From an uncultured Clostridia bacterium (GTDB lineage Bacteria > Bacillota > Clostridia > Oscillospirales > Ruminococcaceae): a stretch of DNA of 64,000 nt. Location: positions 124,001-188,000 of the forward strand of contig CANRNN010000003.1 in the NCBI GenBank assembly GCA_947632025.1, given 5' to 3'. The translations under genes and the position numbers were made by a program. Of the stretch, positions 42,145 through 49,208 are shown in pieces (the stretch's first letter is position 1; each line of letters starts with the position of its first letter). Under the pieces are notes generated by a model. It had not been told where the DNA came from. It made no database searches and was given only the letters and a program-made list of their open reading frames with translations.

Positions 42145-43635
42145 AGCTGTAACTCCTTCCTTTCGGTCAATGTTGAATTTTCGTATCAAACCGCATGCAG
42201 TTTCAAGAACCTTGCGGTGATTTTTGGTTTTTTCGTCGTAAGCAAGCGGATTTGACGACTTTTTGCAAATCGCCCTCACGATATCGGCAGGCAGCGGTCG
42301 TCCCTGCGTAATGCACGGCAGCAGGCGGAGGATAAGGTCTTTTCTAAGCTCTGCCTTACAGTCTATAAATCCCTTTGAGGTTTCTGTTCCATAAGCGTAA
42401 TTTGTTATTTCATATACGGAAAAAGAATTGATTTTGCCGTATTTGCCGTAACCTCTGAGTGCCGCCGTGTCCTCGTGCCACTTTAAGAGATTATCGTAAA
42501 AACGCGAACCTTCAAGCTCGTCATAAAGCGACACGGAAAGCCGCCCCGTAGTTGCCGCGTCCAAGCACATTATCATTACTTTTGAGTTAAACGAAATTAC
42601 TGATTTGTTTCCGAAAATTCGTTTTCTTAATTGATTGCTGTATTCTTTGCTGACATTGATTTCCTGTTCGCTGCTGCCGAACGGATCTTCGCTTTCGTCA
42701 TATTCGTCGTCTTGTTCGGGTATTCCCTTGCAGCACATATCGGGGACATTGTCCATTGTACTTGACCAGACGACTGCCGTCAAAGAATCAAAATGTATAC
42801 CCTGCCGCGCGATAAGCCATTTCAGCGCGCTGTGCATTTTTTGACTGAATTCATAGCTTACCGAAAATGCTTCCTTGTCGTTAGAAAATCTTCCGCGATA
42901 GGTAAAATTCTGTGTGTCGTTTGTTGATATCAGCTTTGCTTTATCGCCGCTGTTTCGTATTTTCAACGGGTGTTTTTCAGCAGGAGGGAGAACTTTTCCA
43001 AGTGCGTAGCACAAAACAGGCTCGCCGAGCGTTTCGTTATAATACGCAATAAATTTCTCGGAAAGCGTGTCGTTTTTCCAAGTTTCAGGCTCATCTATCC
43101 CGTCTATCCGAAATCTTACAAAACATTTCTTCTGTTCTATAGTCGCTATTTTTGAATCATCGAGCTTTCCCGTTGTTTCATCGACCAACAAAACCCCGCA
43201 CCTCACCAAATCGGCTATAACAGTACCTTTAGTGATATAATTGTACAGAGCGTTTACAGCGTGGTGAATATATTCGCTTTCGTTCCATTTTTTCAGCTGT
43301 TCAATATAAAGAGAGAATTTTTCGGAATTGTCACTTCCCTTGCCCTCAACAAATTTAGGATAATCGGCAGCTATGTACTGTAGATTGTCCGCAAACGGCA
43401 TTGCCGCATCTCCGCTTGTCCTGCTTGCGGAATCCTCCGTGACTTGAATAGGGGTATTTTTGCCCTCTTCCTTTGAGAGCTTGCGCGCTGTCGTAAAATT
43501 GCCGTTTTTATCAAGCGTTATCTGTATCTGCGCGTTTGCAGTGGAGTGTGATATTTTCGGCAGCACCTCCTCCCCGTCAAACTCTTTTCCGCACTGCGTT
43601 TCGTAGACGCTGTAAAGCTCATTTTCCCAGCTCAT
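41758..43635 (-). CDS. cas8c: type I-C Cascade large subunit Cas8c (Csd1)
   Basis: 625 aa. Recognises the PAM and starts strand opening in type I-C Cascade. Family blocks include QITLDKNGNFTTARKL near residue 35, FVRFRIDGIDEPETW near 170 and LKWLIARQGIHFDSLTAVVW near 272. The acidic stretch EQDDEYDESEDPFGSSEQE, about residues 306-324, is a charged loop. The last 128 codons are also a separate small-subunit gene with its own internal start (see cas11c). ATG overlaps the cas5c stop by 17 bases. Confidence 0.95.
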   Translation of the reverse strand: MSWENELYSVYETQCGKEFDGEEVLPKISHSTANAQIQITLDKNGNFTTARKLSKEEGKNTPIQVTEDSASRTSGDAAMPFADNLQYIAADYPKFVEGKGSDNSEKFSLYIEQLKKWNESEYIHHAVNALYNYITKGTVIADLVRCGVLLVDETTGKLDDSKIATIEQKKCFVRFRIDGIDEPETWKNDTLSEKFIAYYNETLGEPVLCYALGKVLPPAEKHPLKIRNSGDKAKLISTNDTQNFTYRGRFSNDKEAFSVSYEFSQKMHSALKWLIARQGIHFDSLTAVVWSSTMDNVPDMCCKGIPEQDDEYDESEDPFGSSEQEINVSKEYSNQLRKRIFGNKSVISFNSKVMIMCLDAATTGRLSVSLYDELEGSRFYDNLLKWHEDTAALRGYGKYGKINSFSVYEITNYAYGTETSKGFIDCKAELRKDLILRLLPCITQGRPLPADIVRAICKKSSNPLAYDEKTKNHRKVLETACGLIRKFNIDRKEGVTAMAYDPNETDRSYLYGCLLAVADAAERNTYEKGETDRVTNARRYWSAFAQRPWTTWKIIEGKLRPYFDKTNEYGRNTGIRFEKKLNEIMNKFSVGEFENDGALSPNYLLGYHHYSAEIYKSRKDNNEEE

Positions 43636-44389
43636 TCAAATCACCCCCGAAAAATTCGGATAAGCCCTCCTCGGACAGTCCAGAAAAGTTTTCGAGTTCT
43701 TTCCCGAAAGGCTTTATAATTTGCGGCTTTATGTGCCGCTTTATTGTACATTCCTTCGGCGGAAGGAATTCGATAACTCCGTCTTTCATCACGGGATTCC
43801 AGAAACGCACCGTAAGCTGCCCTTTGTCCTCGTCAAGTTCCGCCTCGTCCGCATAGGTTATGCCGTGGTACATCAGGCTGTACGGAATTTCTCCTGTATT
43901 GTCGTAAAAGCCCTCGCCCTCACCGAATTTGCAGGGCTCGACATAGCCTTGACACTCACGCGTTCCGAGGAAAATATCGCGCCGTCCGCCGCGCTCTATC
44001 ATTCGCCGCGCTATTGACAAATGTTTTCCCGCGTCACGGTCGCATTCAAGCTCCGGGCGGTTTAAATTCCACTCGAAATGCGCCTTGACCTGATAGCATA
44101 CATCGTCAAGATAAGTGTAATATGCAAGATCGTTTGAGCCGTCGCTGTACTTTATCGGACGGACGCCCCTGCGGACGGTTTTTATCTGATTCACCACCCG
44201 CACCTTGTCAATGACCCACACGATAGTCGGCTTCCAGTACACGCTTTGAAGTATGCCTTTAAGTGCCTCGTAAGTCGGTATCATATATGTACACCGCTCT
44301 CCTCCGGCCTTCGTCAGAATATCGGTAAACAGCGCCGACGCGCCTGTCACCTTAAATTCCACGCCCCGTTCTTTATGGTTTTTCTCCAC
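43619..44389 (-). CDS. cas5: type I-C Cas5c (crRNA-processing endoribonuclease)
   Basis: 256 aa. In type I-C there is no Cas6; Cas5c cuts the pre-crRNA and stays bound to the 5' handle. The start is GTG at 44389 (VEKNHKERGVEFKVTG) because GAAAGGAG lies six bases upstream. A longer frame to 44476 would run back into cas3 and was rejected. Family blocks: GERCTYMIPTYEALKGILQS near residue 35 and KPTIVWVIDKVRVVNQIKT, which includes the basic residues near the active site. It starts 13 bases after the cas3 stop. Confidence 0.93.
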   Translation of the reverse strand: MEKNHKERGVEFKVTGASALFTDILTKAGGERCTYMIPTYEALKGILQSVYWKPTIVWVIDKVRVVNQIKTVRRGVRPIKYSDGSNDLAYYTYLDDVCYQVKAHFEWNLNRPELECDRDAGKHLSIARRMIERGGRRDIFLGTRECQGYVEPCKFGEGEGFYDNTGEIPYSLMYHGITYADEAELDEDKGQLTVRFWNPVMKDGVIEFLPPKECTIKRHIKPQIIKPFGKELENFSGLSEEGLSEFFGGDLNELGK

Positions 44390-44402
44390 ATTATCACTCC
44401 TT

Positions 44403-46748
44403 TCAAATTTCAAGAAACTCACGCTCAAGCGGTTCTTTGGTAATTCCGAATTCCGCATTGTAATATCGTTCTTCAAGCGTGAACGCTCCGCACGAAAGTT
44501 CGTATATGCCGCCGCATTCGCAAAGTTCCCTAAACAAATTCGGATAAACGTTTACCGTAAATTTCTGCGCACTGCGAAGTTGTTTTATTTGTTCCGCGGG
44601 GGAAATTTCCGAATTTAATTTCGCGATAATTTCCTTTGCTGCGTCGCTGTACGGAACAATTATCCCGACAGCCCCGTCTGAAATGACCTCAAACAAACTC
44701 CCCGCTGTCTTAAAAGCCTGAGCGCAGTTTTTTATGCTTTTGTTCGCTGACAATACGAACCGGTCTTTATTTTCGGATAGAAAATCCAATAGATTCCCTT
44801 TCGGATCTTCGGTGTTGTAAAACAGCTTTTTGGAGTTGCTGTCGTAAAGTCGGGCAAAATACGTTTCCATACATTCAACGCCTAAAATATCGGAATATTT
44901 TTTACTTTGCAGCATTTCTATGGAAATATCCCTCGCCACGGTTATTTCGGGCAAACCGTTGAGCTTTTCATCACGCAGATTAAGCAAATAGACGGGGCGT
45001 ACCCCGCCGCACTCGCCGTTTCTGTTGCAGCGTCCCGCTGCCTGAGCCGCATTATCCATACCTGCAATTATCCTTACAACGCAGCCGAACGAAACGTCAA
45101 CTCCCGCTTCGATAAGCTGTGTTGTAACGCAAATAAGTCCCGAATTATTTTCACGGATCTTGTTTATTATTTCCCGCCTGTGCTGAGGACACATATTCGT
45201 GCTTAAATGAATTATTTCCGCGTCGGATCTTTCTTTGATCAAGCCGAATAATCCCACAGCCTCGGATTTAGTATTAACGATAAGCAAAAGACTTCCGAAT
45301 TCTTTTTGTTTTTCAGCGCAGAATTCCGCAATTTCTTCAATTTTGCAGCCTTCGGGACGAAAAAGATCTTCAATTTTTACTCTTTTGAAAATTTCAAAAT
45401 CTTCCGCAGTATCGCCTGTGATATTCGGTGTGTTTTTATCAAGCATTATCGGGAATTTATCCAATTTATCAAACGGCGGCTGAGTAGCTGTGCAAAGAAC
45501 GATTGTCGCACCGCATACAGCAGACAAAAAATTCGCAGCAAGATTAAAAATATACACGCATTTTATCGGCATCGACTGGACTTCGTCGATTATTATTACC
45601 GAATTTGCCAGTCTGTGCATTCGGCGTATGTCGGTAGTTTTTCCCGAAAAAAGCGCGTTCAAAAGCTGCACCATTGTGGTCGCTATCACGGGAGGATCCC
45701 ATTTCTCGCTGCGGAGTTCGTACTCGTGAAGTTCGGGGACATCGTCCGCTATTTCAGCCGCATAATTTGAATGATGTTCAAGGAAATTATCTTCGCCCGC
45801 GATTTTTCGGAATTCATCAGCGTTCTGCTCCAAAATTGACAAAAAAGGCGCGGTATAGATTATACGTTCTTTACCGTGCTTTTTGCAGTATTGTATAGCA
45901 AATCGAAGTGACGAAAGCGTTTTTCCGCCGCCCGTCGGAACGATTAGCTTTGTAATTCCGATACAACTTTGCGCCGCGTTTTTACAGCGTTCGGAAATAT
46001 CTTTTCTCCGCTCGGAAATTCTGTCAGTGGACGCGCCGAATCCCGCAAGACGATCGTCCATACGCGTTTCCATTAAATCAAGAATTTCTTTGAAATTATA
46101 TTCTCTTTCGGTTTTTTCATCGGACATAAAATCCGCCGTATCTATCCTGTCCGCGTCTATCAAAATTGATTCTGCCAGTCTTTCAAACATTCCCATGTAA
46201 AAAGCATATGCCTGTGCGCGGCGTTCTGCCGGAATATTCGTTGAGATCCCGATAATTTTTTCTTTGACCTTTTTATATTCGCCGGCAGCTTTTGCAAGCA
46301 TTTCGTCTGTGATATCAAGTTCGGGAAATAATTTCAGATTATTTAAGATCTCATCGTAATTTTCGGATTTTTCCGTAAGTCTTGAATAATTGTCCGTACC
46401 CTCGTCGTCCACCCAGTCTTTTAGTCCGTGGTGAGAAAGAATTACACGCCCGATAAATCTTCCGACAGCACATAATGTTTTATCGTTTTTCGTAAATTCA
46501 CGGATATATTTAGCGCCTGCGAAGCTGTGGTCGATCTCCCCGCGCCGGCAGCTGTTTTCTCCGCGAATATATTCGTTGAATTTCCGTATCAGTTTTCCGA
46601 TATCATGCAGCAGACCGGAAATTCGGCAAATATTTGATATTCCGATAATACTGCCAAAATTTCCGGCAATTTCGGATACATTTTTGCAGTGTGCCGCGAC
46701 TGTCTGTACTTGATTATCTTTTTCACGAATATGAGCGGCGAATTCCAT
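44403..46748 (-). CDS. cas3: CRISPR-associated helicase-nuclease Cas3
   Basis: 781 aa. HD nuclease first: VAAHCKNVSEIAG, GLLHDIGKLIRKF (about residue 45), EIDHSFAGAKY and LSHHG give the metal-binding residues. The SF2 helicase follows: Walker A LIVPTGGGKTLSSLRFA (about 266), motif II VIIIDEVQSMP (DEVQ box), motif III CTATQPP, and VTTQLIEAGVDVSF and AAGRCNRNGE for motifs V and VI. All catalytic motifs appear intact, so target DNA degradation should work. First gene of the cas operon, ATG preceded by AGAGGTG. Confidence 0.97.
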   Translation of the reverse strand: MEFAAHIREKDNQVQTVAAHCKNVSEIAGNFGSIIGISNICRISGLLHDIGKLIRKFNEYIRGENSCRRGEIDHSFAGAKYIREFTKNDKTLCAVGRFIGRVILSHHGLKDWVDDEGTDNYSRLTEKSENYDEILNNLKLFPELDITDEMLAKAAGEYKKVKEKIIGISTNIPAERRAQAYAFYMGMFERLAESILIDADRIDTADFMSDEKTEREYNFKEILDLMETRMDDRLAGFGASTDRISERRKDISERCKNAAQSCIGITKLIVPTGGGKTLSSLRFAIQYCKKHGKERIIYTAPFLSILEQNADEFRKIAGEDNFLEHHSNYAAEIADDVPELHEYELRSEKWDPPVIATTMVQLLNALFSGKTTDIRRMHRLANSVIIIDEVQSMPIKCVYIFNLAANFLSAVCGATIVLCTATQPPFDKLDKFPIMLDKNTPNITGDTAEDFEIFKRVKIEDLFRPEGCKIEEIAEFCAEKQKEFGSLLLIVNTKSEAVGLFGLIKERSDAEIIHLSTNMCPQHRREIINKIRENNSGLICVTTQLIEAGVDVSFGCVVRIIAGMDNAAQAAGRCNRNGECGGVRPVYLLNLRDEKLNGLPEITVARDISIEMLQSKKYSDILGVECMETYFARLYDSNSKKLFYNTEDPKGNLLDFLSENKDRFVLSANKSIKNCAQAFKTAGSLFEVISDGAVGIIVPYSDAAKEIIAKLNSEISPAEQIKQLRSAQKFTVNVYPNLFRELCECGGIYELSCGAFTLEERYYNAEFGITKEPLEREFLEI

Positions 46749-46833
46749 AATTTCACCTCTTCAAATTTTTGAACAGATTCATTATTTTTCAGTTTATAAA
46801 ATCATACATTTATAATTATATTCATCTACAAAA

Positions 46834-46861
46834 ATTATATCATATTCTTTTTAATTGTCAA
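46834..46861 (-). promoter_or_regulatory. promoter of the cas operon
   Basis: On the minus strand TTGACA (46861-46856), 16 bases, TATAAT (46839-46834). It leaves an AT-rich leader of about 80 bases before cas3. No promoter as good was seen inside the operon. Confidence 0.75.
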
Positions 46862-47069
46862 CACACTTCTCCAAAATAATCCAATTTTTTGCTAAATAAA
46901 GCCCGTTTTGCGCAAGATGTAAAAATCCTGCGCAAAATGCAATAATTGTTTGTGGAATTATCTAAATATTTGAGCATATTTTTGTTTAATTATGGTTTTG
47001 CTAAAAAAATCGGTGGATTTTACAGTCCACCTCTATACTGCATTGCATTATAATATACAGGATGTCGAA
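46862..47069. other. intergenic region upstream of the cas operon
   Basis: AT-rich. Holds the inverted repeat at 46906-46937, a small hairpin GGTGGA/TCCACC near 47012-47030, and a TATAAT at 47049-47054 that may be the -10 of the decayed gene at 47070. No intact gene was found. Confidence 0.5.
46906..46937. repeat. 9-bp inverted repeat upstream of the cas promoter
   Basis: TTTTGCGCA (46906-46914) and TGCGCAAAA (46929-46937) with 14 bases between. It lies 45 bases upstream of the cas -35 box, where an activator or repressor could bind. Confidence 0.6.
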
Positions 47070-47330
47070 ATGATTAAACTTGGAGATTTGCTAAGGTTTG
47101 TTGATAATAATTACACTAAAAACACAAATGTAAAGGCTTTTACAATGTAAAAGTATCGGCTGACAATTGCAGTTCGGCTATGATGTCTCCGAATTTGAAT
47201 TCTGTGTGTAGGTTAGGAAAACTCTTTCTCCAATTTCACTTATGAAAACGCAGAAATTCCTCTTATGCGCGTCAGCAAAGACAGAGAGTTAAGAGTACTT
47301 ATCAATACTATGCAGACTCTAACACCTTGA
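47070..47330 (+). pseudogene. decayed small gene with compensating frameshifts
   Basis: Three coding-like pieces lie in order. MIKLGDLLRFVDNNYTKNT starts at ATG 47070 and ends at TAA 47148. FGYDVSEFEFCV lies at 47173-47208 in the next frame, ending at TAG. TYENAEIPLMRVSKDREL starts near 47235 back in the first frame and runs to TGA 47328. A frameshift out and back, plus stops, indicates an old, non-functional gene of about 85 codons. The family is not recognised. Confidence 0.5.
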
Positions 47331-47348
47331 AACCGGTTTCACGGTGTT
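47321..47348. repeat. 28-bp near-perfect palindrome
   Basis: AACACCTTGAAACC (47321-47334) is followed directly by GGTTTCACGGTGTT (47335-47348); the halves are complementary except for one pair. It covers the last stop of the decayed gene. It may be an operator or a hairpin without a normal loop. Confidence 0.65.
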
Positions 47349-47444
47349 ACATATACAAGCATAGCTTGTGCAGACAGGGCGCGGCGGTTCGTGGCATTGC
47401 CACCGTTCCTATATGCAGAATTTGGGGTATTTTCTTTTCAACTC

Positions 47445-47473
47445 TTGACATCTACAATATACTGTGGTATAAT
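47445..47473 (+). promoter_or_regulatory. SigA-type promoter for the 86-aa protein
   Basis: TTGACA (47445-47450), 17 bases, TATAAT (47468-47473). The leader carries a GC hairpin CGCCCCG/CGGGGCG at 47502-47517 shortly before the ribosome site. Confidence 0.85.
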
Positions 47474-47539
47474 ATAGGTGATGATAGGTACGGATAGTAT
47501 TCGCCCCGTGCGGGGCGACAGCGATGAAAGGAGCTTGTT

Positions 47540-47800
47540 ATGGAAAATACAAACACTAATGAAATCAGACCGGAATTCATATCCGAAGAACAATTCTTTG
47601 CCACGGAATTTGCATCTGATTGGGTTTCGGGACACTGCTTAACTTTGGAAAAGAGGAAATATTGGGTATGGTTTTCTCCACTTCAACACAAAATATACCG
47701 TTGGTTAGGCGAAAATCGCGACAGGATACGCGACTTGTCCCTTGAAGAAAGTGAGGAGCTGATGATAGCTGACGGCATTATCACAAGGGACGATATATAA
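47540..47800 (+). CDS. small protein of unknown function
   Basis: 86 aa. ATG follows GAAAGGAG. The sequence is acidic at both ends with an aromatic middle, KRKYWVWFSPLQHKIYRWLG (residues 40-59), and no membrane segment or signal peptide. It has a full-consensus promoter and its own terminator, so it is probably a real, well-expressed gene. It is not recognised as a toxin, antitoxin or anti-CRISPR, though size and place in the accessory region would allow any of these. Confidence 0.7.
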   Translation: MENTNTNEIRPEFISEEQFFATEFASDWVSGHCLTLEKRKYWVWFSPLQHKIYRWLGENRDRIRDLSLEESEELMIADGIITRDDI

Positions 47801-47830
47801 GGCAGTCACTAAACACAATTGAATAGTCGA

Positions 47831-47860
47831 AAACGCGGAGAAAAATCTCCGCGTTTTTTT
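47831..47860 (+). terminator. Rho-independent terminator of the 86-aa gene
   Basis: AAACGCGGAGA (47831-47841) pairs with TCTCCGCGTTT (47846-47856), followed by TTTT; seven T in all. Confidence 0.9.
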
Positions 47861-47876
47861 ATAAGGAGGTTTTTAT

Positions 47877-47981
47877 TTGGACGAGAATACTATTAACAAA
47901 CCGCCCGTTCCCGAAAGCACGACAAGCGCGGCTGAGGAATACTTCCTCGGCGGTGACGACGATTCTCCCTACCCGTTTTAA
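47877..47981 (+). CDS. possible 34-aa acidic small protein
   Basis: TTG start at 47877 preceded by AAGGAGGT, the best possible ribosome site, with six bases spacing. The product begins MDENTINKPPVPESTTS and ends GGDDDSPYPF. No promoter lies between it and the terminator at 47831-47860, so it would depend on readthrough. No family is recognised. Short length makes the call tentative. Confidence 0.4.
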   Translation: MDENTINKPPVPESTTSAAEEYFLGGDDDSPYPF

Positions 47982-48011
47982 TCAAATTTTTCAGGAAACA
48001 TCATTTCTCCC

Positions 48012-48040
48012 TTGACTTTCGGGGAGAAGTGGTGTATAAT
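48012..48040 (+). promoter_or_regulatory. SigA-type promoter for the Rpn-type gene
   Basis: TTGACT (48012-48017), 17 bases, TATAAT (48035-48040). Confidence 0.78.
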
Positions 48041-48077
48041 ATAAGCAAGGGAAATCATTTCAAGTGAGGTGATACCA

Positions 48078-48935
48078 ATGGACGAATTTATCAAACCGAA
48101 AATAGATGTTGTGTTCAAGAAAATGTTCGCGGACAAGAACAACAAGGGGCTGCTTATCGACCTTCTGGCAAGTCTGATGGATATCGACAAGAACGACGTT
48201 CGGGACGTTACGGTACTTAATCCCGAAATAACGCCCGATATGGCACGCGAAAAGTTTTCGCGGCTGGATATTCTTATGACGACCAAAGACAGGTCAATAG
48301 ACCTCGAAATGCAGACAACAGACAGCAACGACTTTGTAGACAAGGAACTTGTGTACTGGGCGAAAATGTGTGCGCAGGACTTGAATAAAGGTCAGAGCTA
48401 TGGTGAATTACGCCAGAACATTTCAATAAGCATTCTGGACTTCGACCACGACAAGTTTAAGCATACCGATTATGCGTCGCTTTACACGCTTTACGACGAA
48501 AAGCATAATCAAAGACTGACGAACAAGTGCGCGTTTTTCTTCTTTGAGCTTCACAAGCTGAGAAATCTGAACAAGGACATTTCACAATTCAGCCAGAAAG
48601 AGCTGTGGTTGAAGCTCATAAATTCTGAAAGCAAGGAGGAACTCGATATGCTGAAAAAGATCAACAATTCGGTAATGAACGAAGCAGTAGGCGTTGTGAA
48701 CAGTATGAGCAGCGATCCTGCTGTAAGAGAGCTTGCGCGGATACGCTATTTTGCGGAACACGAAGAAGCTTCGCGCCTGCAGGACGCAATAAAACAAGGC
48801 AAAGCTGAGGGCAAAGCTGAGGGCAGAGCTGAGGGCAGAGCTGAGGGCAGAGCTGAGGAAAGAGCTGATATCATTGCAAAGATGCGTGATAGTGGAATGA
48901 CCGAGGAGCAGATAAGTGCAATACTAAAGAGTTAG
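48078..48935 (+). CDS. Rpn family recombination-promoting nuclease / PD-(D/E)XK transposase-like
   Basis: 285 aa. The N-terminal nuclease core starts FIKPKIDVVFKKMFADKNN, and LDILMTTKDRSIDLEMQ (about residues 69-85) carries the PD-(D/E)XK-type Asp and Glu-x-Gln residues. Such proteins cut DNA and promote RecA-independent gene transfer; many copies occur in Firmicute genomes. Near the C-terminus GKAEGKAEGRAEGRAEGRAE comes from five 12-bp tandem repeats, followed by a short helix MRDSGMTEEQISAILKS seen in many family members. ATG at 48078 has GAGGTG six bases upstream; a GTG three codons earlier overlaps that site. Confidence 0.9.
   Translation: MDEFIKPKIDVVFKKMFADKNNKGLLIDLLASLMDIDKNDVRDVTVLNPEITPDMAREKFSRLDILMTTKDRSIDLEMQTTDSNDFVDKELVYWAKMCAQDLNKGQSYGELRQNISISILDFDHDKFKHTDYASLYTLYDEKHNQRLTNKCAFFFFELHKLRNLNKDISQFSQKELWLKLINSESKEELDMLKKINNSVMNEAVGVVNSMSSDPAVRELARIRYFAEHEEASRLQDAIKQGKAEGKAEGRAEGRAEGRAEERADIIAKMRDSGMTEEQISAILKS
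48801..48860 (+). repeat. five 12-bp tandem repeats inside the Rpn-type gene
   Basis: Units AAAGCTGAGGGC twice, AGAGCTGAGGGC twice, and AGAGCTGAGGAA once. Each adds a Gly-Lys/Arg-Ala-Glu tetrapeptide, so copy changes keep the frame. Confidence 0.9.
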
Positions 48936-49012
48936 CCTATCAAGCAGGATTTTCCTAAGAAAAATACGCCGAAGCACGGCAGAACAAGAACAGAGCTAAA
49001 CGAATAAAATTT

Positions 49013-49042
49013 AATCCCCATCGTTGCCGATGGGGATTTTTC
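49013..49042 (+). terminator. Rho-independent terminator of the Rpn-type gene
   Basis: AATCCCCATCG (49013-49023), loop, CGATGGGGATT (49028-49038), TTTCTTT. Confidence 0.88.
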
Positions 49043-49058
49043 TTTGCGGTTTTTTCTG

Positions 49059-49208
49059 TTAATCCATTCCCAGAATATACCTTGCGTATTTGTTCACCAG
49101 CTTGTCGATATCATCGAGATTTATCTTTTTATTATTGTCAATGTCAAGCTTGGAAAGCTCCTTCGGGGCATAATCGGGATAAAGAATCCTGCGTGCGACA
49201 TATGGTTT
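49059..49208 (-). pseudogene. stranded dockerin C-terminal fragment
   Basis: Read leftward, right after the stop of the intact dockerin gene, the frame gives RRILYPDYAPKELSK, then LDIDNNKKINLDDIDKLVNK, then YARYILGMD and a TAA at 49061-49059. The middle piece is one dockerin calcium-loop repeat (DxDNNKKxNxxD followed by the helix). There is no start codon or ribosome site. It is a leftover dockerin half from another or an earlier gene, differing clearly from the dockerin upstream. Confidence 0.75.

Noticed and set aside
46862-47440. Possible insertion sequence between cas3 and the 86-aa gene
   Set aside because: No transposase remains, no terminal inverted repeats at the borders and no target duplication seen; only a small gene relic.
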